A DNA stretch of 64,000 nt from Numida meleagris. Taxonomy: Eukaryota > Chordata > Aves > Galliformes > Numididae. The stretch is taken from assembly GCF_002078875.1 (NCBI RefSeq), contig NC_034414.1, forward strand, positions 20,290,320 through 20,354,319, read 5' to 3'. Below the pieces are notes generated by a model. The model worked only from the letters and a program-made list of their open reading frames with translations, did not search any database and had not been told where the DNA came from. The translations under genes were made by a program, and so were the position numbers. Positions 1 to 12,453 of the stretch are shown here, piece after piece; the stretch's first letter is position 1; every line of letters starts with the position of its first letter.

Positions 1-2255
1 GACTGCAGTAAAAATTCTCATCTCAAGTATCTGTAAAAGCTCATGCTTTAGAAAAGTAAGACAAGTTTTGCCACCTCTAAGTGTCCTGCGTATTCAGCTA
101 ACACATCTTTAAAGCAAGTTATTTGGCAGTTTAAATCACACTGTTAAATCAAATCAAGGATGGTACTTGGAAAAATACCTGAATATCATGACTTTGTTGA
201 CTTTAATCCTCATATAGCCCCTTTACAATTAAAAAAATATCTGCAAAAAGGGTATGATAATTCATATAGAATGTAACGAGGTAAATGACATTACATTCTC
301 CTTGATACATGATAAAAGTCAAAAAACAACAAAGCAACTACTTCCTAAAAGAGGATTCAAGGAAAGCGTTATTCTGACATCAATACCTGAGTGCTGGGTG
401 GCTTCCACAATGCCTTGTTTAATTGCCAGGGCTTAATCTGAACAAGTACAAAACTGAGTGGAGAAATGATCATCAACAACAAAAAAAATCATAAAATCTA
501 CCAAATCTTAACAAAATGATATAGAAACATTTAGTTTTTCTTGATTTATTTAAAGTGATCAAGAATGATCAATGAGACATTTATAAGGGACTGGCAAGCC
601 ATTTGTAGCCTTGGCTGCATTATATGCCAGTTACTCTTTGTACAGCATACTTTCCTCAGTGAAGGGCACTGTCAATGCTCTGGTGGAGTTCTATACCAAG
701 AAACTGAGAAGGTAATTCAAGCATCCATGTAAATTAGCATTTTCACTTACGGAACATGTTTACCATCATTCTGCCTCTGTTGGAAACAGCCAATACCAGT
801 GGACTAATCTACTGATTGCAGCTCCCCTGAGCACTGAAGAGGAGCAAGATTGCAGCTGCTTGTCAGTGCCACTGGTTTGCTAACTACATATTGCTCATTT
901 CTGATATTGGTTCTTTCTTCAGTATCCCATACAAAAGTTAGATCATATGTACAGATGAAAATCAAATGTACAAACATCAGCAACTAAAAACTACTTGCTA
1001 AGATAAATGGTTGGTTGCATTATTTTCTGAATGTTACAATAAAATCATGTAAAATGATCTGGGTTAATCTCGAGAAGAAAATTAAAGGTAGAATTGTCCA
1101 AAAAAATTCATTATATGGGAGCTTTCACTATGTGTATAACAATAGTATATTTACTATATTTGCCAATTCTGATACCATTGTTGTCTACTATCTGCATTTT
1201 TCTCTATTCCCTTTCCTAATCCAAATTACCTTTCAAATGACTCAATTTGTAAATTCTCATTCATAGATGAAGAGAGAGGAAAAGAGTTGACATTATCCTT
1301 CCTAGAGAGATCAAAATGAGATTTACTGCTTCAAGTATTTAATCTATTTCCTTGGGATGTGTTAGAAAAGAACCTGCATTACCCACTGCATGTCATCAAA
1401 GTTCACAAGCAATTTGTTCTACAATATAACTGGAAAAATACAATCACTGTTAAATAACATCTGCAGAAGTCAAGGTGACAGTGGTAATTCTGGAAAAGGC
1501 ATTTTTACTGTCATTGCATTTTGGATAATGGAATGTAACTGGGAATAGGTGTATAACCAGCTCCTAAATCAGTCAAGGGTATCTGATGGTATCAGAAGTG
1601 GAGAGAGAAAAAGTTGAACAGTGTAGGACCACACCAGAAGGCATAATGAAGAACTGGCAATAAATCCTTCATATGTCTCCTCATATCAAAGAACAGAAAA
1701 AGGAAAATTTTACAAGGAATTCAAATAATAAACTAGCAAGATAGATCAAGTATTACAGTTATTTATAAGTAACAAAATTTAACAAAACACTGACAAATAA
1801 TAATATGTCCAGTCTACAACGGATCAGATATTTTTCTAAGATAACATTACATTCAAAGATCATAGATTCTGTTCTTCTCATTAATAATGAGCTAGATTAC
1901 GCCCACTCTTCTATGTTATTCTAATTTAAAAATATATATGTAATGAACATGCTTATGACAAAAATACATTGTGCACATACATTTTCATGAAAAACAGAGA
2001 AGGATATTTAAATGCTCAGTTTAGCACAAAGCACTGATAAAGAGCAGTTAGGCTACAGATGACCACCTGACCTTGAATAGCTTGCTAGAACCAGGACTTG
2101 CAATGGTTGCTCTTGTTTGAAAAAGTGGAAGAGGAAAAAAAAGGTATTCAGAACTCAGATCTTTTGATCCTTGAAATATGTTCAGTGCACTTTTGAAATA
2201 AACCTTAAGGGCCTCAGCAAATCAGATTCTTGAGGAGAGTTTGTGAAAAATCAAA
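1..2255. other. Unique AT-rich noncoding DNA
   Basis: No repeat family, RNA gene or exon is recognised here. The two open frames present (254-436 and 1015-1266, plus) are 60 and 83 codons with no recognisable domain and a composition typical of chance frames in AT-rich DNA. Confidence 0.6.
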
Positions 2256-2289
2256 GTACATATGTGCATGCACACGCATGCGTGTGTGT
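2256..2289. repeat. 34-bp alternating purine-pyrimidine tract with palindrome
   Basis: Every step from 2256 to 2289 alternates purine and pyrimidine, mixing TG/CA, CG and AT steps. Inside it, 2271-2286 is a perfect 16-bp palindrome (CACACGCATGCGTGTG). Such tracts can adopt left-handed Z-DNA or extrude a small cruciform under negative supercoiling. That is a known property of the sequence class; activity here is inferred. Confidence 0.8.
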
Positions 2290-2875
2290 TCTCCAATTTA
2301 TACAAAAACCTGAAGGCCTTTTTTATAACTTCCAGTATTCTGAAGGAAGATAAAAGGGGAAAAAAAAATAAGGCAAAGGTAATAGTTTTTATCTGTAGGG
2401 ATTACCTCTGTAAAGTCATATAGAGTTTTCAAAGTCAAGGTTATAAACAGTTTCTGAAATTACAAAATGCAGCATTATTAAAACATGCTTATGTATATTG
2501 CATACCACCTTAGTGCACATAGAACTGTATGCACATTAGGCTTGGAGAAAGTGTGTGTTTATGGGTAAATTAGTCTTCAGAGGATACAAAGCATTTGTTT
2601 TATGAGGTAAACATTTCTAACTACAACCATTTAAAGGAATGAATTTACAAAAGATTTTCAGCAATAATGTAAACAATGTCTAATTCCTTTCAATCCGAGA
2701 GTGTGATTGAGGGGAAAAGGAAACAAAAAAACCCCATTACTTCACAATGAGATTTACGTAAAAAAGATTTTAAAATGCATTTGAAAAGCATTAATAAAAT
2801 AATAGCATAAATTTTGAAACATCTCTAAATATGGGCTACTGCACTCACTGTAAGATGCAGACTGCCGTGTGTTAT
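2290..2875. other. Unique AT-rich noncoding DNA
   Basis: Nothing recognisable was seen apart from short A-runs. Confidence 0.55.
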
Positions 2876-3066
2876 CACAGAATCATAGAATCATAGAATG
2901 GCTTGGGTTGGAAGGGACTCCAGGGATCAAGTTCCAGCTCCACAGGCAAGGCCACAAACCTCCAGATCTGGTACTAGACCAAGTTGCCCAGAGCCCCATC
3001 CAACCTGGTCTTAAACATCTCCAGGGACGGAGCATCCACAACCTCTATAACATAACTCAGTGCCTT
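2876..3066 (-). mobile_element. CR1 LINE 3' tail (5'-truncated)
   Basis: The plus strand opens with the complement of the CR1 3' end: repeated AGAATCAT units, then GGTTGGAAGGGACTCCAGGG, then the conserved stretches that lie over the end of ORF2 and the 3' UTR (GCCCAGAGCCCCATCCAACC and CTCCAGGGACGGAGCATCCA). The element therefore runs on the minus strand and is only about 190 bp long. It breaks off where CR1 normally continues with the 'gcaacctgttcc' segment, typical of CR1 5' truncation. The small open frame over it (2869-3096, plus) is an antisense shadow, not a gene. Confidence 0.93.
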
Positions 3067-4563
3067 AGGCAGGTAGCCAGTTATGTAAGCACATAAAATT
3101 TAGGGTCTGTGTGTTTTAGCTGTAAGCAGTTCTTTACTCTTTCTCATGATTCCGGCAGCAACGCTCAAATAGGACTGATAGCTACAGAATGTCTACAGAT
3201 ACTTTGAAGTGAAAGACAGTGCAATTCCTTTTCAGAAATATACAAGCAGCTATTGCTTTTGGCATTTGCAGCCCCAGATAAGGCTTTCTTACCCTCTTCT
3301 AGAGTTGCAGACTTAGCCGCAGCTCAAGCCACAATATACAATTACTTTTCTTCTGCTGTATTTTTGAAATACCAGAATGTTTATATGTTTGTTTTCATCT
3401 CCTTTATGCTACCTGAAATTTAGCATCTATATAAAAGACAGAATGGTCTGATTTTGTTTCAAAATAGTAACTCTTGTTTTCTAAAGATACTTATATGGAT
3501 AGAAGCAAGTAATTAATTTTACATTTATTAGTGCGTAAGTCATCCAAGGGAACAAACACTCATGCACTCTTATGGTGATATTTTTATCAACTGTGCTTTT
3601 AAGTCAAAAGTCCAATGCAAAATATCAAATTCACTAGTTTTTCTGAACAATAAAACTAGAAATGTGCGTAGATATGCATAATTTTTCACATCCATAATTA
3701 CTGAAACCTGTCTCTCTTTTAAAAGGTTTAACAATCATTAGCTAATGAAAAACATCCCAGTACATGGAGATACATATAATTTTTTTCAGACTGCAGTGTA
3801 TCATTCATTCTGTATGCTTACTATTGGTGTCTAACCAATGCTATGCCTCCAAACCCTTCTCTTATAAATGACCTTTCTTGCTATCACACACTATTCCAGG
3901 ACCTGAGTTTCAGCATCAAACATTTTTGAGGGAACATGTCCCACGGTCCATCATTTCCCTCCCTACTCATCTCCTAAATACGTGCTCTTTAGCTTCTGCT
4001 GCAAATTGATTACTCTCATGTCTGCCTGATCCATGGACCATGCCAAATTCTTCTGAGGCTTAAAAGATGGATTTAAAGGGACAGAATTAAACTGAAGTGC
4101 CAGCTAAGAAAAATGAATAAATAAATGAAAAATTTTAAATCACTGATGAGCTAGTGTCAACTGCTTTCATCTTTTCAAGCATTATATTTACATTAATATT
4201 TGCGTCATGTATAAACAGAATTAAATGTGCTTTTTTTTTTTTTTCTAAACACGCATTTATAAATAAAAGAGCTAACAAACAGGAAAAGATCCAAGTATTT
4301 TCCAAGTTCTTGCTTTAATATGGTCAATCTTGGTCTCTATAAATATCAGATGAGGCCAGAAAATTACTTTCTTCATTTTATTTTCTGAAGAAAAAAATCT
4401 TTTAACTTGAACAGCACAGTGTAGAAAAAGAGATGGAGTAAGGAAAAATGTGAAAATATACACTCAACTCATAAGCTATCTAGAATAAAAGACCGTGAGG
4501 CGCAGTATGATTAAAGCAGAAGAGAACTGTATTCTTAAGCTTCCTAAGACATTGTAATTTTGA
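3067..4563. other. Unique AT-rich noncoding DNA
   Basis: No repeat family or gene was recognised. A T-run sits near 4231-4244. The minus-strand frame at 4272-4463 (63 codons) has no recognisable domain. Confidence 0.55.
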
Positions 4564-4627
4564 TGACTTGGTAAGTATGAGTACGAAAATATTTGTTACA
4601 GTTTCTATCAATTTAGATGGACTGTTG
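4564..4627. repeat. 64-bp direct repeat, copy A
   Basis: Aligned without gaps to 5653-5716, the two segments differ at six of 64 positions (about 91% identity by my count). Flanking sequence on either side does not align. The repeat starts TGACTTGGTAAGTATGAG and ends AGATGGACTGTTG. It matches no mobile element that I recognise. Confidence 0.85.
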
Positions 4628-5181
4628 TCTCTTAAAAGAGTGAAAACATCAGAGAGGAGCACCTAAGGTAGCTCTCTATCAGGAAAGACAACTGAAGGGA
4701 TCCTGTTTCCTACTCAGCAAATCAAACTCTCTGGTAGAATTCTTCATCTAATATCAAAGATATGATTTGGCAAAGTATTTGACTTTTTTTTTAATCTACC
4801 CATTGGACATAATAAGAAATTGTCATTGCTAGGCTATTCATGAAGAAAAGTAGTGTCAAACATCACTAGAAAACAGATTAGAGAATGTTTACATTTTCAA
4901 ACAGACATAAAGCAGAATAGTTGGTTATTGAGAAAAAAAAAATATGAGATCTACTTTACACTGAGCCAGGAAGATTCCTTGGTTGGAAAGTGAATGAATG
5001 TGTTCAAAAAATATCGAAATGACAAAAAAGTTATTTTCAGTTCAAAAGGACTGAAACTGACTGGGTCATACTGATTTATGTAAGAGTTTTGTCATCATTT
5101 TTTTCATTATGTATCCACCATTAATTACTCAAATTAATGCTATTGCAGAATCAAACTCCATTGTGAACTACCATGGCTTTT
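4628..5181. other. Unique AT-rich noncoding DNA
   Basis: This is the spacer between repeat copy A and a CR1 tail. Nothing recognisable was seen. Confidence 0.5.
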
Positions 5182-5500
5182 CATAGAATCATAGAATCAT
5201 AGAATGGCCTGGGTTGAAAAGGACCTCAAAGACCATTGAGTTTCAACCCCCCTGCTGAACACAGGGTCAACCACTAGCCAGCCACTAGACCAGGCTGCCC
5301 AGAGCCACATCCAGCCTGGCCTTGAACACCTCCAGGGACGGGGCATCCACAACCTCCCTGGGCAACCTGTTCCAGCGTGTCACCACCCTCTTTGTGAAAA
5401 ACTTCCTCCTAATATCTAGCCCATATCTCCCCTGTCTCAGTTTAAAACCATTCCCCTTGTCCTATCGCTATCCACCCTCGTGAACAACCGTTCCCTTTTC
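5182..5500 (-). mobile_element. CR1 LINE 3' fragment (5'-truncated)
   Basis: The left edge has three ATAGAATC-type units followed by GGGTTGAAAAGGACCTCAAAG. Typical CR1 antisense blocks follow in order: CCAGGCTGCCCAGAGCCACA, CCAGGGACGGGGCATCCACA, GGGCAACCTGTTCCAG, and TTCCTCCTAATATCTAGCCC (antisense of the ORF2 C-terminal 'DIRK' region). The element runs right to left and is cut near 5500, so about 320 bp of the 3' end remain. It lies between the two copies of the 64-bp direct repeat. Confidence 0.95.
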
Positions 5501-5652
5501 TTTGATATTATGTTCTGATTTCTGTTTCAGGCCCAGCTTTACTCAGTAAACTTGCCTGGTATTAATTTGCCAGAAAGTTAACATAGACGTAACATAGGAA
5601 ATGCAATCTTGAAAAGGAAAATTTTTAACTGATAACATGCAAGTGTTACCAG

Positions 5653-5716
5653 TGACTTAGTAAGTATGAGTATGAAAATGTTTGTTACAGTTTCTTTCAA
5701 TTTAGATAGACTGCTG
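5653..5716. repeat. 64-bp direct repeat, copy B
   Basis: Second copy of the segment at 4564-4627, same orientation, about 1.09 kb downstream. Differences are scattered substitutions, so the duplication is not recent. The CR1 tail at 5182-5500 lies in the interval between the copies. Confidence 0.85.
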
Positions 5717-8700
5717 GGGTTCATTCTTCGCTTTACACCTTAACGAATGTATGAAAATATATAAAATTAGGGATTTTTCTTACATTCACTGCAGTCCCAA
5801 CAGTTTCCCAATCAGAAAGTCTGTCATTTCCAAAGAGATAACTCATTTGGTGGTGGCAATAGAATAACTCTGAAGAATGATATCTGTACTTTTGTGCATA
5901 TAAACCCTTCTCCCAGGAGTTTACTTTACTGAGGTTAGTACAGGGGCAGAGTGGCAGCACAATATGAGGAAAAATCACACTGCCTTTTGAATAAAACAAA
6001 ATGAATAAAATGAAGGCTCTAACTGCAGTGCTCTCATTCCAGTACTTTTGCAAAAGCAAAATGTTTTTATCAAAGAAAGATTGGGTTTCCCAGTTGACTT
6101 GAAGCTCTACAAACCTTTGAATACATGGTATGCTTTATTCATGAGCTGTGGACTCACAGACTCACAAAGTCACTCTCAACTGAGATAGAAAGACTCAAGG
6201 CAGCATTTAAATGGTGCCTTAACCACCAGGTCTTTTGAAATTCATTATTGTAAGTGAGCAAAATTTTAGTAGTCTGTGTCATGCACTCAGAAAAAATATT
6301 TCTCTAAAGCTTTACTTATTTTAATTCAATGAAGAATCCATTGCAAACAGTCATAAAATAGCCATTGCTACTGTTCCTTCAAATGGCCTCTGTTTTTTAC
6401 ATAATCATATTCAGAATATGAAAATTAATTTAAAAATCATCCTAGTCTATCAGGCAGACTATTTAAAGGAGCTGAAGTAAAGTGTTCTTCATTACAAAGT
6501 TTACAGAGAGCAGTATTGTCATAAACATTTCAATTCAACACAAAAGGATGCTACTGGAGGCTTCCTCCACATCCAAGAAATTTCTTTTTGTGTAAATAAC
6601 TAATTTTTAAACTAAGGACAAAACTAGGAAAACCAAGCTGAAATAATTAATGAAATGTCTGTAATGAACACCATATGCAGTAAAAATGAACCTAAAATTT
6701 TCAAGGCAATAGTATATATTTTTTCTAAAAAGGAAAAAAATGAAAAAAAAAATACTGCTACAATACCATTATACTATATGAACATATGTTTTTTGTCCAA
6801 GGTCTCTTTCTTTCTCCCAGCCTTCCTAAGTATCTCATCAACTGGATATTAAAGTAACTTCTAAATCCAAGATACAAATCTCAATAGAAAAATAACCTAT
6901 GGTATTAATTAATAATGTCGGAGAATTTCAGTGTAGCAGCAAGTTAATGGTTTTAAGTGTCTGTCATCAGTGTAGCTACTTTGAGCTTGTTTACTAGTTC
7001 CATAATTAATAAATCCCTAGCAGGAAAAGGGAGAGCCTTACATTTCAGCATTATCAAAATACACTTGGAAAAAATTCATTGCTGAGGTATAACAAAATAG
7101 AATACATACCATGTACATACTGTTGTAACATGTATTTCTGATCTCTATAAAGGGATCGTTACGGAATAAAAAGATGGCAGTATTTTGAAATAAGTTTTTA
7201 AATCATGTATTGAAATAATTTTAATGTAGGTTTTGACCATTTTTCCTTCCTCAAAAGAGCTTAAAATACAGAATTTCAGATGGAAGTGATACTTAGTACT
7301 GCAGCAGTGCTCAGTAGATTTCAAAATTAGGTTCATTAAGTTCACATTCAGAAGAGTGAAACAAAAATATTCTAGGCCTGGTCTCCAGCTAGCATAAATT
7401 TATACAGTTCCAGAAAAGCCTGTGCATTTGCATTAGTTTATTTAAAATACATGAAAAATATCTAATGTCAATTTTATAGCTATAGAAATGTCAGAGGTTA
7501 AAATGCAAGGATGATTTTGATTTCCGGAGGTAGAAAATTTAGATATATCGCTATGTAGCTTTGAAGACATGATAAACTTCACTACAAACAGAAATGTAGG
7601 TTTTGGAGTGCCTCCAATTCCAAATTGATAGTAATATATTTCCAAAAGGTCTATTCCAATTGGAAACACTGTGAGAGGGAAGTTTGCCCAGTACTATGGA
7701 GGAATATGAAAATACTTTTTTCAGAATAAAATGCTTGGTAATGTCATATGACCTATTTTCTAAACAATATGATGCATTTTACTGCATCATGATTGCAGCT
7801 GGTTAAAAAAATCAAAACTGTCTCAAAATGAAGCTAAATTTGAAATTGGTATCAAGAATGTTGACCAATAATGGAGATGTGTTCCTATTTTCATATGTTT
7901 AACCAGAGCTTTCAATCAAAATATTACAATACTGTGGTGAATTTTAAGTACAATTATAAATCTCAAATGTGAAACTCCAGCCCCCTCTTAGAGAACCTGT
8001 CTCATCCTCTTTCACACTATCCTTTTTCACATTTATGTTTGCTACTGATTAATACTGTCATATTGCTACCAAATTCCACAACATTCAGTCAATGTCAATA
8101 ACTAACCTTATGCTCTGTTGCTGCTTATAGATTAATTTACTGAGCCATCTGTTTTTTCCAGTCTAAGTATCTCCACATTATGTGGAGCCAAAGGTACTTA
8201 ATCTAAATATTATTTTAATCTGTGAAAGGTTATTTGGGTGGAAATTGTAGCTGGCTTCATGAAAATACCAATGGTGTCACAATGCTAGAAGAGATGAATC
8301 CTCCTTTTATTATCCTTATTTATACTGTTATTCTTATTTTCATTATCTTATTTTTCTCCCAATCATATCCTTTTTTTCTTCATGGGCTGACACATTACAG
8401 GAGAATTCTATTTATACTATATACATACTATATTAAGAAATAATCAAGTTGATCATGAAAAATGATTTGGATTAAAAATAATATTAAAACATAAATCTGC
8501 AACTGTTTGCAACATCTGTAAATAAATCCAATTAATTTTACATAATATTGCAGCAACTTAAGAGAAACTAAACTTATTAGCAAGTCTGAAAATATTTTTA
8601 GAAATATTATAGGAGCCTACATTTACATTAATTCCTTCGAAATGCTAAATGACCAAAACAAAGAGAACATTAAAATAGATATACAAAATGACTGGAATTT

Positions 8701-8764
8701 TCAACATGAAAAATTATAAGAACAGGATGACATAGATAGAGTTCAAGCTGTTTTGAGGCACAGC
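5717..8764. other. Unique AT-rich noncoding DNA
   Basis: About 3 kb without a recognisable element. The longest frame (5733-6059, minus, 108 codons) shows no domain or family resemblance and is treated as chance. Several other frames of 60-75 codons are the same. Confidence 0.55.
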
Positions 8765-8814
8765 AAATGGATTTGGACTTTGAGATGGCTTCAGAATCTA
8801 TGATTCTGTGATAT
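8765..8814 (+). mobile_element. Probable CR1 3'-terminal remnant
   Basis: The stretch ends TCTATGATTCTGTGAT after a GATTTGGACTTTGAGATGGC segment. These resemble the last about 50 bp of a plus-strand CR1 (normally 'ttggactagatgatct...ccttccaacc...tctatgattctgtga'). Only the terminal part is present and the left edge cannot be fixed. Chance resemblance is possible because the match is short. Confidence 0.5.
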
Positions 8815-9913
8815 TATCAGAATGATATTGGTATTATGTAATACTTTGCATCGACCTTTTCTTTTGTTCATAATATTCTCTGAATCAGAAAGAACATTTG
8901 TGATGTAAAATGAATTTCTCAGTGTCATCAGTGATAGGAATATTTAATCAATATTGTTTAATGGCTAAAAATATGAGCATATGTAATGAATAAAAATAAA
9001 AAAAATGCAAGGGCTTGAAAATCTTGCAGTAAAAATTGCCTTCGGTATTCCCTTTGTAGTGTTATAATCCAAATATCACTTACAGCAGTATTAAATCATA
9101 AAACAAATCTACTATTTTTTTTTAGAGTTATTTGATTTTCAACTATGTCAGTCATGGTCTCGCAATCACAGTTTTCTAAGGATATAATAGGCAAGATCCA
9201 CCAGGAGAAATTTTATTAGACTCATCCATACACTTAGGCCAAAAAAACTTCCAAAGTCTCAGTTCTTACTACAAATCTAACAAGAAAGAGAAATATCTAG
9301 ACTGCAGATAGAATTGGACACTGTTGTTTTTTGTTTAATTTGGCTATGTTAGTCATTGAGATGAAGGAGTGGATAGCAACTCTGGAAAAGAGGACAATGT
9401 TAACAGGGATAGACCATTAATTCATTATCCAGCAGAGATGGATCAGAAAGAGAATTGGATTGGAATACAAAACTGATGGAATTCTATTTAAATCAAGACT
9501 TCTAGTATCTAGAATTATGACTTTTATTTCCCAGGTTCATCTTCTGGTTGTATTTTATAAGTGTTCCCTTAAGAATCAGGACTGAAGAGATGGAAGAGCT
9601 GTTCTCTGAAAAATGATCCCCCTTGTGGTGACTACATATTCCTGTACATTATCAATTGTCTTCATGGTTTTCTTTGGTACACAGAGTTGATTCCACTCAT
9701 GCCACTGAAAAGGATTTTGGCCCATAAAACCAATAATATTTTACTGGAAATATTTTATTTATAGAAATTGTTATTTTAAAATTCCTTTTTTTGCCTTCTT
9801 ACTGTTGCATTGAAAGGATAAAAAAATTCTGGAAGAAAACACAGATCTTTTAAAATACAATAAAATACAAGCTAAATATTATAGTTTCTTATTTGGTTAA
9901 AACTGAACTGTTA
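8815..9913. other. Unique AT-rich noncoding DNA
   Basis: Nothing recognisable was seen. It contains short A/T homopolymers (9115-9123) only. Confidence 0.5.
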
Positions 9914-10622
9914 GCACAGATACAGGTTGGGTGGAGAATGGCTTGAGAGCAGCCCTGAGAAGAAGGATTTGGGAGTGTTGATTGCAGCACAGAAGACCAA
10001 TCATATCTTGGGTTGTATCAAGAGAAGTGTGACCACCAGGTTGAGGGAGGTGATTCTGCCCCTCTGCTCTGCTCTCATGAGACCCCACGTGGAGTATAGT
10101 GCCCAGTTCTGGGGTCCCCAACACAAGGACATGGAGTTGTTGGAGCGGGTCCAGAGGAGGGCCATGAAGATGATTAGAGGGTTGGAGAATCTCCCCTATA
10201 AGGAAAGGCTGAAAGAGGCAGGTCTCTTCAGCCAAGAGAAGGCTCCTGAAGGACCTTATAGCAGCCTTCCAGTACCTGAAGGGGGCCTACAGAAAAGCTG
10301 TGGAGGGACTTTTTATAAGGGCATGTGGCAACAGGACAAGGCAAAACGGCTTTAAACTGGAAGAGGGTAGATTTAGACCAGATATTAGGAAGAAATTCTT
10401 TACTGTGAGGATGGTGAGACACTGCAACAAGTTGCCCAGTGAGGTTGTGAATGCCCTCTCCATGGAAACATTCAAGGCCATGTTGGATGGGGCTTTGAGC
10501 AACCTGATCTGGAGGGAGGTGTCCCTACCCGTAGCAGGGGGTTTGGAACTAGATAATCTTAAAGGTCCCTTCCAACCGAAACAGTTCTATGATTCTATGA
10601 GTCTATGATTCTATGATTCTAT
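9914..10622 (+). mobile_element. CR1 LINE, 3' 0.7 kb with ORF2 C-terminus
   Basis: A 5'-truncated CR1 in sense orientation. It encodes the part of ORF2 downstream of the reverse-transcriptase core: a frame at 9927-10355 reads [14 protein letters not shown], then [37 protein letters not shown] and [13 protein letters not shown], all recognisable CR1 landmarks. The frame then shifts. A second frame at 10300-10608 carries [33 protein letters not shown], so a frameshift lies near 10240-10300 and the copy is dead. The 3' end is canonical: GGTCCCTTCCAACC then ATTCTATG units to 10622. The minus-strand frames over it are shadows. Confidence 0.96.
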
Positions 10623-11962
10623 TAACCAATAATTTGAGAAGCATATTTTTATAACAGAAGAGTATCTCTTATAGCGTTAACATTCATAAGACAAAATGAA
10701 AGATAATTGACTTTTCTCAAGTTGATCAATTCCACAACTTCAAACCAAGTTTGAAATGTCCCCTCAGTAATTTCTGCCCATTTTCACCAAATGTCCTTGA
10801 ACAGAGTAATTTTTCTTTCAGCATTCTATTCAAAAAGTTCAATGGCTTTCTTTTTCATGGTTTCAAATGCAGTGTGAAAGTGTGAGCATTACTTTTATGA
10901 TCTTTGAATTTAGCATTGAGTTAAATTCTGAACCATTTCCCTCTTGCCTGTATTTTTCCCGTCCTATGTACTTTGTTGAGTATGTAATGGATGCAAACAA
11001 AATTCATCACTTTAGGAAAAAAAACATAACTGTGGCTGCAAGCCCTTGGAAATGAGCCGTGCTGAGAATTTTGGCCTCTCTTGTTCATTTCCAGGGGAAT
11101 TTGTGCTTATCTTTTTTAACATTTACAATGACCATTTTGACTTTCCTTTAAATAATTCCAGTGACAGAAATCTAGATGATAAAATGTTTTAAACAAAGGG
11201 AATTGACCTCCACACATAAATACATTTCATCTTGAAAGTGTAATTATGGGACCTTAATGAGAACAAAGCTTAGATTAATTGCTTTTTCTGTTATTTTTTT
11301 GTGTCCTTTAGCAGTATCTTAGTTTGATTTTAATGACATTCAGTAGGAAATTCACTACAAATGCTGTTTGCCATTCTTTTCTTTAAAAAAAAAAATAATT
11401 CCTTTGGAATTTACACTTCTGTAAATTATGTCCTGTTTGAAGGGATAAAGTATACGCAACATCAGCAATTGCCGAAGTTTTCCTTCTTCTATTATTTCAT
11501 CTTTTCATTTGCCATCTCTGGAACAAGCAATTGTCAAACCTTTTTCTGTTAGCTTGGTGACACAGGTGGTTCATCTGAATCTATCCAGCTCATAACCCGT
11601 GCCTTATATTAAAGCAATGGTAGTGTGGTGCTTTACTATTCCACAAAGAGGGGTAGTAGAGGAAGTGGCTTCTACATCCACATCAAAATCTACTCTTTTT
11701 ATAGAGCCATCAAGTGCTGCTGAAACTGCTAAAGGCATAGTTCTGTTGCTTTCACTGGTGTAAATTACTACAAACTATAACCAAAACATATAGCATTTTA
11801 TGTGCCATACTGCCAGTGGTCTTGCTGATGCTCTTCTGTGTTTAGTTTTCCTGTGAACATTGCTGTATTAACAAAATTTAGGAATTCCAACTCCAATGCA
11901 TGCTACAGAGAAAAGAATAAGAATCAGATTTTTTTTTATTTTTTTTTAAATCTTTAGGTTAA
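10623..11962. other. Unique AT-rich noncoding DNA
   Basis: No repeat or exon was recognised. Frames at 10867-11055 and 11361-11552 (plus, about 62 codons each) have no recognisable content. An AT-rich low-complexity stretch at 11931-11950 borders the LTR that follows. Confidence 0.5.
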
Positions 11963-12137
11963 TTTTATGGTTAAACCTGACAAGCGTCTAAGCACAACAC
12001 AGATGTTCACTCGCTTCCCCCCAAAATAGGATGAGGGAGAGAACTGGAAACAAAATATAATCTGTGGGTTGAATTAAAAGCTATTTACTAAGACATAGGA
12101 GGAAAATGGAAACAAATATCAAATATGCAATTATAAC

Positions 12138-12153
12138 TATATATATATATATA
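12138..12153. repeat. (TA)n microsatellite inside the LTR
   Basis: Eight TA/AT units, from 12138 to 12153, lie within the R/U3 part of the degraded ERVL-type LTR, so they arose or expanded after insertion. Confidence 0.85.
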
Positions 12154-12237
12154 GCTGCAATGCAACTAGTTGCCACCCAGAAACCCCCAAGTGCCACCGC
12201 CAACCCACCAGCTGTCCCCTCACCAACTCCCCACAGC

Positions 12238-12261
12238 TTTATAGCCTTCCCTATGATGTCA
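12238..12261 (-). promoter_or_regulatory. Relic LTR promoter: CRE-like box and TATA box
   Basis: Read on the minus strand, TGACATCA (12261 to 12254) is followed about 10 bp downstream by TATAAA (12243 to 12238). This is the order and spacing expected of the U3 promoter in this LTR class, where a CRE-like element sits upstream of the TATA box. The CRE has one change from palindromic TGACGTCA (CpG lost). Whether it still initiates transcription is unknown. Confidence 0.5.
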
Positions 12262-12453
12262 CATGTTATAGAATAACCCCTAGCCTAATTCAGGCCACCT
12301 GTCCTGGTTCCACGTTGCCACCAGTTGCTGAACCACAGAGGCTGACATTTCTCCCCATCAAGTGCTCTGGCTTGGCTCCACGTGTATTTCCTTCGCTCAG
12401 TTAACAACTAGAACATCAGCATGCAATGAATACTCTTCTAGCTGAAACCAAGT

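Larger units (their letters stand above)
11963..12453 (-). mobile_element. Old ERVL-type solo LTR, degraded
   Basis: The sequence resembles, in reverse complement, a widespread avian class III (ERVL-like) LTR as I remember it. On the plus strand the left edge TATGGTTAAACC...TAAGCACAAC matches the LTR 3' end, and a GTGGGTTGAATTAAAAGC segment matches its R region. A C-rich middle (12173-12235), a CTTTATAG box, a TGATGTCA box, CCACCTGTCCTGG, and TTAACAACTAGAACATCAGC...CTCTTCTAGCTGAAACCA match its U3 to the 5' end. The terminal TG/CA is eroded, no target duplication is visible, and no internal retroviral region flanks it. Much divergence suggests an old insertion. Confidence 0.75.

Noticed and set aside
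5733..6059. 108-codon minus-strand open frame.
   Set aside because: No domain, no splice or promoter context, and codon make-up follows local AT content. A few frames of this length are expected by chance in 64 kb of AT-rich DNA read in six frames.
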